Source: Rhizophagus irregularis (taxonomy: Eukaryota > Glomeromycota > Glomeromycetes > Glomerales > Glomeraceae). Taken from it: DNA of 64,000 bases. The stretch is taken from positions 2,914,001-2,978,000 of the forward strand of contig NC_089455.1 of NCBI RefSeq assembly GCF_026210795.1. The letters are read 5' to 3'. The notes below the pieces were generated by a model. The model was not told where the DNA came from and did not search any database. It saw only the letters and a list, made by a program, of their open reading frames with translations. The stretch's first letter is position 1. Every line of letters starts with the position of its first letter. Shown one piece after another: positions 57,754 through 64,000 of this stretch. The position numbers and the translations under genes are program-made.

Positions 57754-58156
57754 CGTAAACTGTAATGTATAATCTAAAATCAATACTTTTTTTTACTAGA
57801 TTTAGTAGCTCGTCGATCAATATAAATGTTTGTCGATTTGTACAACACAGATCGCGTATTTAAATCATTCTTACCACAATTACGCGCATAATCTCCAATT
57901 ATTTATTTATCATTATATCCAAAGAGCCCCACCAATATGCCGTTTCAAGAACAAGAACTTCTTGAATAAAAATTACTAACTGGTTCTCTGATGCTTTATT
58001 TTAGTGAGATTATTTATTTGTTCTAGCTATTTGAATTTCGAATACGCGACGATTGACTATTACACAAGATCTCAAAATTTGATAACAGATCTGCAACATG
58101 CATAGATAGAAAAATCAATCATGTTTTGCTGTTAACAAGCTAATTAAGCTATTGAA
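57754..58156. promoter_or_regulatory. Shared promoter region of LAS21 and the carboxylase gene
   Basis: 403 bp separate the two divergent start codons. No TATA box can be singled out in this composition. ACGCG and CGCGTA words occur near 57850 and 58043. Confidence 0.5.
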
Positions 58157-61100
58157 ATGCAGTCGGAACCAATTGGAAAATTACTTATTGCAAACCGTGG
58201 AGAGATCGCATGCAGAATTGTCAATACCTGCAAACGATTAGGAATATCAACGGTTGCTGTATACTCTGATAGGTATTGATTTCGTTATTTAATATTTAAA
58301 AAAGAAATTCTAAATACTTCGGATATTCGAATGAAATTTTTTTTTAAAAAAAAAGTGACCGGAATGCCCTTTTTGTAAAATTGGCAGATGAAGCAATTCA
58401 CTTAGGACCTTCACCTCCAGTAGATTCATATTTACATGGAGATAAAATCATTAGGGCAGCCAAGAGTGTTGGAGCAGATGCTATTCATCCTGGTAATATT
58501 ATTTCAACATATCTTTTCAATGCCTTGTTCACAATAAGCTATTTTTAATATCAACTTTTGTTTTTTGGCTTTTAGGTTATGGATTTTTATCGGAAAATGC
58601 TGAATTCGCAAAGTTAACATCTAATTCAGGAATTCGCTTTATTGGTCCTTCACCCGAATCGATATTAGCCATTGGCGACAAGGTAATACGAGTTTTATAA
58701 ATTCTATTTGGCTTCTTTCTGTTTAATATTAACTAATAAAAGATGATGAAGTAGATTAGGGCTAAGAATTTGCTTGCTGAACATCTTCCATCTGTACCTC
58801 TTATACCCGGTTATAATGGGTTAGATCAAAGTATAGAAGTGTTAGTACAAGAAGCTATTATAATTGGTAACGTATTAATTAAATTTAGGAACTTATTTTA
58901 AGACCTAAAATCTTGCAATTTTCGATAATTGAGTAAGATCATTTTCATATGTAGGCTTTCCGGTATTATTAAAAGCCTCAGCTGGCGGAGGAGGCAAAGG
59001 TATGCGCGTTGTTCATGAGGAATCTAAGTAAGTTGTATGCGAAACAAAATTTTCTTGCAAATTTCTTATAAAATAATACTTTTTTCGTAATACTTTAATA
59101 GATTGCGAGAAGAATTAGAACATGCAAAATTGGAATCATTGAAATTATTCGGTTCAGATGAATTGTTAATAGAAAAATATTTTGTCTCGGTCCGGCATGT
59201 TGAGATACAAATAATTGGGGATAACTATGGGAATGTTTATCATTGTTTTGAGAGAGATTGTTCAATACAACGTCGTCATCAAAAAGTCATCGAGGTATGC
59301 GAAGTTATTTTTTTTTATTATTTGAATATATTATAATCTAAAATACTTTATTATAGGAAACACCTTCACCTTGTTTGGACCCTGTTCTGAGAGAAGAAAT
59401 GACCACAACGGCTATACAAATTGGTAAGTTCCTTAAATATCAAGGAGCTGGCACAATAGAATTTATTTTGGTGAGTATTTGCATATTTGAAGTTAAACGA
59501 TACTAGTGGTATGATTGTTACGATATAAGTTTAGATTATTAAGAATGTATGGATTCAAGGATTTGACTGTATTAAGATATTTAAATAAATTACTGATATG
59601 AATATTTAGGATGAAAGAGAAAAGAAATTTTATTTTCTTGAGATGAATACACGTTTGCAAGTTGAGCATCCTATTACAGAATTAGTAACAGGATTAGATT
59701 TAGTTGAATTACAAATATTAGTAGCACAAGGTATATATTTATCAGCATCTCTTTTTTTTAAAATTTAAATGTAAATATTCCTATATTCCTATTATTTTAT
59801 TTTATAGGATTTGATTTATCCCTATCAAAACTGCCTACATTGAAACTAAACGTAAGATACATAAACATTATATTTAAAAAATTAGTTTCATATTGATTTT
59901 AAAAATATAATCTTTAGGGACATGCTATTGAATGCAGGCTTTATTCTGAAAATCCGAAAAATAATTTTCTTCCAAGTAAAGGTAAAATACGATATTGGAA
60001 ACAATTAACGGTACCAAATATTCGTTATGACACAGGGATAGAAACAGGTTTTTAATTTAAAATAAATTCGTGGTTAAATAATTTATTTTGTGTATTGTTA
60101 ACTTTTTCTACAATCTTTGTTTACAGGTTCCGAAATATCGATATATTATGATCCATTAATATCAAAAATATCAGTATGGTCACCAACAAGATCCCAATCT
60201 ATACAAAAAATGATATTTACATTAAAAAATACAATTGTATTAGGACTGATTACAAATCAATCATTCTTGTTAAGTATAATGAAAAATTCTACTTTTATGA
60301 GTGGTGCTTATAATACATTATTTATAGAAAGAGAATTTCCTCAATTATCTCTTCAAAAAGAAAGCCTTTTACAAGATGAGAATGAATTAACCATCGTACC
60401 ATTTTTATGGTTATGGTATCAAAGGGAGAGACAACGTACTACGTTACGTCATATTCCATCTGGGTGGCGCTATTTAAAGAATAAAAATCCTACTGACGGA
60501 TATTATGTTAATGGAAATTTGATTGAATTAGAATATGAATATCTGAGAAAAAATGATGGGTCTTTTAATAATGATATGGATCACAAGTTTAGTGTTTGGG
60601 TTAAGTCATGGCCAAAAAGAAAAGATGTGATCCTGCATAATGTTATAATTAATGAGAGTGATGGTAAGTTATTTCACGATGGAATTTTTGATAACAATCA
60701 AAAAGATATTCAAAAGTTTTTTTTTTTGTCTAGAAAATATTTACGGATCATTGCGCTGTTCTATTGAGGGAATTCAACGCGTATATGAAATTGCAAATGG
60801 ACCAAAAGGTACATATCCACAAGAAGTTTATGTTCATAGCCAAGAATTGGGAGAACAAATTAAATTTGTAAGAAAAGAAAGACTTAATACTACGGCTGAA
60901 ACATCAGAAGATGACGGTAAGTTGTATCTCAACATTTTCTATTCTACTCACTAATTTACTAACTTTATTTCTCAATTTTGTTGTTAATATTAAGTTTCTC
61001 CGTATATATCACCTATGCCATGTAAAATATTGAAATTGTTAGTAAAGCCAAATACAAATGTTAAAAAAAATGATGTTTTATTAATAATGGAAGCCATGAA

Positions 61101-61203
61101 AATGGAAGTTAAACTATTTGCTAGACATGATGGAACTGCAAAATTTTTAGTTAAGGAAGGTGATGTTGTTGATGCTGGAACTATTTTGGTTAAAATCAAT
61201 TAA
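58157..61203 (+). CDS. MCCC1: Biotin-dependent carboxylase alpha subunit, 3-methylcrotonyl-CoA carboxylase type, 13 exons, 691 aa
   Basis: Exons 58157-58272, 58356-58492, 58576-58682, 58755-58866, 58955-59027, 59102-59294, 59357-59470, 59610-59730, 59808-59851, 59918-60047, 60127-60663, 60734-60916 and 60995-61203 join in phase. The biotin-carboxylase domain begins at once ([15 protein letters not shown]) and shows [12 protein letters not shown], the ATP-grasp loop [28 protein letters not shown], and [20 protein letters not shown]. The middle part fits the BT region of MCC-type subunits. The C-terminal biotinyl domain has IMEAMKME, with biotin on Lys658. MCC acts in mitochondrial leucine breakdown, but this product has no visible targeting leader. 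Either an upstream exon is missed or the protein is not imported conventionally. Propionyl- or geranyl-CoA carboxylase alpha subunits are alternatives. It converges with the next gene, 36 bp away. Confidence 0.85.
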
Positions 61204-61239
61204 CATAAAACAATATTCAGTATAGAAGGAAATAAACAA

Positions 61240-62115
61240 TTATTTATTAATTAACTTTTGTTGAATATATTCTACAATTGTTGCAACTTCTGCCATTGCA
61301 CCAACACCGATATCTCCACATGCTAATTTTTTACTAATGGGAGAGATAATTTCATATTTTAATTGGTTTGACAAAATATCAAGATGTTTTTCGGTAAATG
61401 GATGTTCCCACATATATGTGTTCATTGCTGGACAAACTATAACAGGTCGTTTTATGTTCCATGCTCTTAGAATACATGTCTATAAGTATATATCAAGTTA
61501 GAAAAAAAGAAATTGTCAAAAAAGAGAATTATGCCAATTTTAATTACTCAACTATTAAATTGTCACATAATCCATTTGCAGTTTTTGCTAATGTATTTGC
61601 GTCAAGTGGCGCAATTACAAACATATCTGCCCAATCCCTATACTTTAGTAATATAGCGATTGATGTAAGATATTAATAAATAAAGAATTATATGTAAATA
61701 ATCGTAATTACCTCAATGTGCAATACGGGATCTGATACTTTACTCCATGCCTAAGTTATCGTACCAAAAAAATTTACATTATTTAAATTTTAGATTTTAG
61801 GTTAAATTCATAAATCGGACATTAGATAATAATAACCTTCCATTCATCAGCATCAGTAGTAACTTGTACACCAAAATCCTTTGTTAAAGATTCTCTATCA
61901 AAAAAATGCAATGCTTTATCTGTTGATACTATTTTTATTTCAACATTTTGATTCTAATTTAATTGTATTTATTAAAAAGTTAATTTTTTTGTTACATCAG
62001 AAAAGAGTAAAAAAAATTGACGAGAAACCTGTAATAAGGATTGCACAAGTATAGGTATTTTTATACTTGCTACACTACCAGTTGCTCCAATCAATATTTT
62101 AATTTTACGTGACAT
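61240..62115 (-). CDS. Phosphopantothenoylcysteine decarboxylase, 5 exons, 190 aa
   Basis: Exons 62115-62029, 61953-61837, 61750-61712, 61642-61553 and 61479-61240 are all in phase. This flavoprotein makes 4'-phosphopantetheine in coenzyme A synthesis. The start KILIGATGSVASIKIP is the FMN-binding first strand and loop. VLHIEYRDWAD holds the active-site His, FVIAPLDANTLAKTANGLCDN follows, PAMNTYMWEHP is the signature substrate motif with Asn, and KLACGDIGVGAM holds the catalytic Cys. It is a complete single-chain enzyme with the usual length, unlike the split, multi-subunit arrangement in budding yeast. It shares a 146-bp divergent spacer with the nucleoside diphosphate kinase gene. Confidence 0.93.
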
Positions 62116-62261
62116 AATATAAATCTTCAGTAAAAGCGAAAAATTTTTAAGATCTTTGATATTTGTGTTACAAAGCCCATCTATAAAAATGTTACACGTC
62201 CAACAAATCATGTCCCTAACCATTTTCATTCTCTTCTCTCCTCATATTATTTTTATAAAAG
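62116..62261. promoter_or_regulatory. Short bidirectional promoter
   Basis: Only 146 bp separate the start codons of the decarboxylase and the nucleoside diphosphate kinase. The right part is T/C-rich (CATTCTCTTCTCTCCTCATA), followed by TTTTATAAAAG just before the kinase start. Confidence 0.6.
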
Positions 62262-63126
62262 ATGGAACGCTCTTATATTATGGTTAAGGTGAGAAAATAA
62301 AATCATTTATCGAAGTTCCATTTATCAGATAAAAAACTTTTGTCAAATTAATAAAAAAACAATAATTTTTTTTACTTATAGCCCGATGGTGTTGAACGTG
62401 GGTTAGTTGGTGAGATTATTAAACGGTTTGAACTAAAAGGTTATCAGCTTTTGGCCATTCAACTTTTTAAGGTGAGTATTTCTTCCTTTTCTTTCAACAG
62501 TTAACATGATTTACTAATCAATCATGATTATCTTCCAATAGCCAACGAGGGAACACTTGCAAGAACATTATAAAGATTTGAAAGAAAAACCATTTTTTCC
62601 GCCTCTCATCGAATGTATTGTATTTACCATTTTGATTAACAAAAAAAACATAGACTATCTCTTTAAATTGAACACATGATATTTATTTTTTTCTTTTTGA
62701 TTTCCAGATATGTTATCAGGACCGGTAGTTGGTATGGTTTGGCAGGGAAGAGAAATGGTTAAAGTTGGTCGTCGTATGTTGGGCGAAACTAATCCATTGA
62801 ATTCTAATCCTGGTACTATCCGTGGTGACTTCTGTATTGAAAGTAAGTAGTTATCATTATATTTGTCCGAATTTAAATCTGGTTTCCCCGATTTAATTCT
62901 CTAACTCATGTTTCTAACTTAAAGCTGGACGTAACCTTTGTCATGGGTTGGTATTATAAGAATTTTTTCTTTTCAATTTATAATCTGATTTTTTTTCTAA
63001 CCCTTTTTGAACTTTAATCACAGATCTGACTCTGTTGAAAGTGCTGAAAGAGAAATAGCATTATGGTTCCCTTCAGGTGTTATACAGTGGGAACGTACTA
63101 AAATTCAAAAATTAATTTATGAATAA
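62262..63126 (+). CDS. Nucleoside diphosphate kinase, 6 exons, 149 aa
   Basis: Exons 62262-62288, 62382-62471, 62542-62614, 62708-62842, 62925-62946 and 63024-63126 join in phase. The enzyme moves the terminal phosphate between nucleoside triphosphates and diphosphates through a phospho-histidine. Seen are [74 protein letters not shown] and the active-site motif GRNLCHGSDS with His115. The ending [12 protein letters not shown] is typical. Length and motif order match the cytosolic NDK family. The 22-base fifth exon carries the active-site motif. No targeting leader. Confidence 0.95.
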
Positions 63127-63551
63127 ATAGTATTTTTATGTAAGAAAAGTGCAATGTTTTTTAAATAAAATAACAATAAATTTATCATCCAGTTGATGGA
63201 TAATTTTTTTACTAAAAGAATGCACATAAATACACATTATATATAAATATACATTATATAAACAAATAAAAAAAGTCATTATTTTTTTTTCGTAAAAAAT
63301 AATGATAAATAAGCTAAGCATAAAATAAAGTGAAAAACTAAAATCCAATCTCATCTCATGCACCATTATATATTAAAATAATAATCCAGGAAATACGAAA
63401 TAAACCTAATATAATTCAAGGTAATTGCGTAAATTCATCAGGGTAATTTTATGGTCCATTAAATCCCAATATAGTTAATAGGTTTGATAATTAAATAAAA
63501 TATAATGAACCAATTTAATATTATGAATTTGTTGTTTTTTGTTCTATTTTT
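63127..63551. other. Convergent 3' spacer
   Basis: Shared 3' side of the kinase and PROPPIN genes. AT-rich, with several AATAAA-like words on both strands. The 76-codon minus frame at 63136-63366 has no support. Confidence 0.6.
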
Positions 63552-64000
63552 CTATTCATCCAGGTCTTTTAAAAATCTTGTATAATGTTCTCGTACACAT
63601 TCTCCACCTTTGCGAGGATCAAAGAGAAATTTATAACAACTTCCATCTGCACATATAACTAAAGAAATAGCAATATTTTCAATTATTTTTATAAGTATTC
63701 AGTAACACAGTGATTAACAAAAATTGCTAACTACTAACCAATAATGGTGTTAACTTCTTGACCGAATCCACAAATACATCGGCAATCCGCTATAACTTTA
63801 AAATGCGCAAAAGACCATTCTGACGAAAAATATTTTGGAAGTAAATCTTTCATAAACGAAAAACTATCGCAAATAAAAAATATCATAATTTAGTTCCAAT
63901 TTAAAAAATCAAATATATTTTTTTTCCTTGCATTCTTACCTTGACTGACGATTTCCGCTTGGTGATGGTGATAACATTGGATTACTATAAAAAGAACTAG
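63552..64000 (-). CDS. PROPPIN (WIPI3/Hsv2-type WD repeat protein), 3' part only
   Basis: Three minus-strand exons are visible: 64000-63940 (cut by the window edge), 63863-63739 and 63658-63552. The text SFSFMKDLLPKYFSSEWSFA, then CRCICGFGQEVNTII, then VICADGSCYKFLFDPRKGG and a short tail to the stop matches the last beta-propeller blade of WIPI3/WDR45B/Hsv2 proteins. These bind phosphoinositides on autophagic membranes and act in autophagy. The lipid-binding FRRG motif would lie upstream, outside the window. Among PROPPINs the ADGSCYKFLF ending favours the WIPI3/Hsv2 branch over Atg18/WIPI2; this is by eye only. Confidence 0.85.

Overview
The window is very AT-rich eukaryotic DNA. It has many short GT-AG introns, long poly-A/poly-T runs, and gene families that are strongly expanded in arbuscular mycorrhizal fungi (Glomeromycotina): a BTB-TLDc protein, a serine/threonine kinase with an N-terminal Cys4 motif, and a crinkler-type SAM/NTPase/nuclease gene. 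I infer a Rhizophagus-like nuclear genome (R. irregularis or a close relative). No bacterial signals, rRNA, tRNA or CRISPR were seen.

Region 1 (1-9.4 kb) is a gene graveyard. It holds one small intact three-exon gene of unknown function (180-864, minus), a frame-broken zinc-finger-like gene (1.7-3.5 kb), an unknown gene with two in-frame stops (about 4.0-5.56 kb), exon remnants near 6.2-6.6 kb, and several hairpin or foldback elements.

Region 2 (9.4-22.8 kb) is the most unusual part. A composite unit (70-bp minisatellite, gene, 123-bp minisatellite, AT-rich tail) is arranged in tandem, with one partial unit and two full ones. The gene encodes a bromodomain protein with a C-terminal PD-(D/E)XK nuclease fold. 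The left copy (13066-15048) is open over its four exons and 532 codons; the right copy (18510-20492) has lost a splice acceptor and gained a stop. Six small inverted-repeat elements are inserted into the units, several with target duplications that can be read against the uninterrupted paralogue. The three tails differ by many C-to-T and G-to-A changes.

Region 3 (22.8-39.4 kb) is sparse: an intronless BTB-BACK-TLDc gene (25560-27080), degenerate direct repeats, a broken gene near 30 kb, a three-exon protein kinase (32218-33790) and about 5.6 kb without a recognisable gene.

Region 4 (39.4-64 kb) carries conserved genes whose exon phases all close: a six-exon sestrin (39477-43063), a frameshifted crinkler (46676-48979, minus), a ten-exon WASP/Las17 with WH1, CRIB, poly-proline, WH2 and acidic parts (50111-52394, minus), a crinkler-related NTPase fragment (about 53.0-53.5 kb), a twelve-exon GPI ethanolamine-phosphate transferase of the LAS21/PIGG type (53804-57753, minus), a thirteen-exon biotin-dependent carboxylase alpha subunit of the 3-methylcrotonyl-CoA carboxylase type (58157-61203), phosphopantothenoylcysteine decarboxylase (61240-62115, minus), nucleoside diphosphate kinase (62262-63126) and the 3' end of a WIPI3/Hsv2-type PROPPIN (63552 to the window edge, minus). 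From 57.7 kb on, genes are packed head-to-head and tail-to-tail with short shared spacers.

The genes are not an operon. Sestrin (nutrient signalling), PROPPIN (autophagy), WASP (actin) and the metabolic enzymes are housekeeping. The left half is a mobile-element compartment with fast-evolving genes. All family assignments are by eye from motifs and have not been checked by database search.
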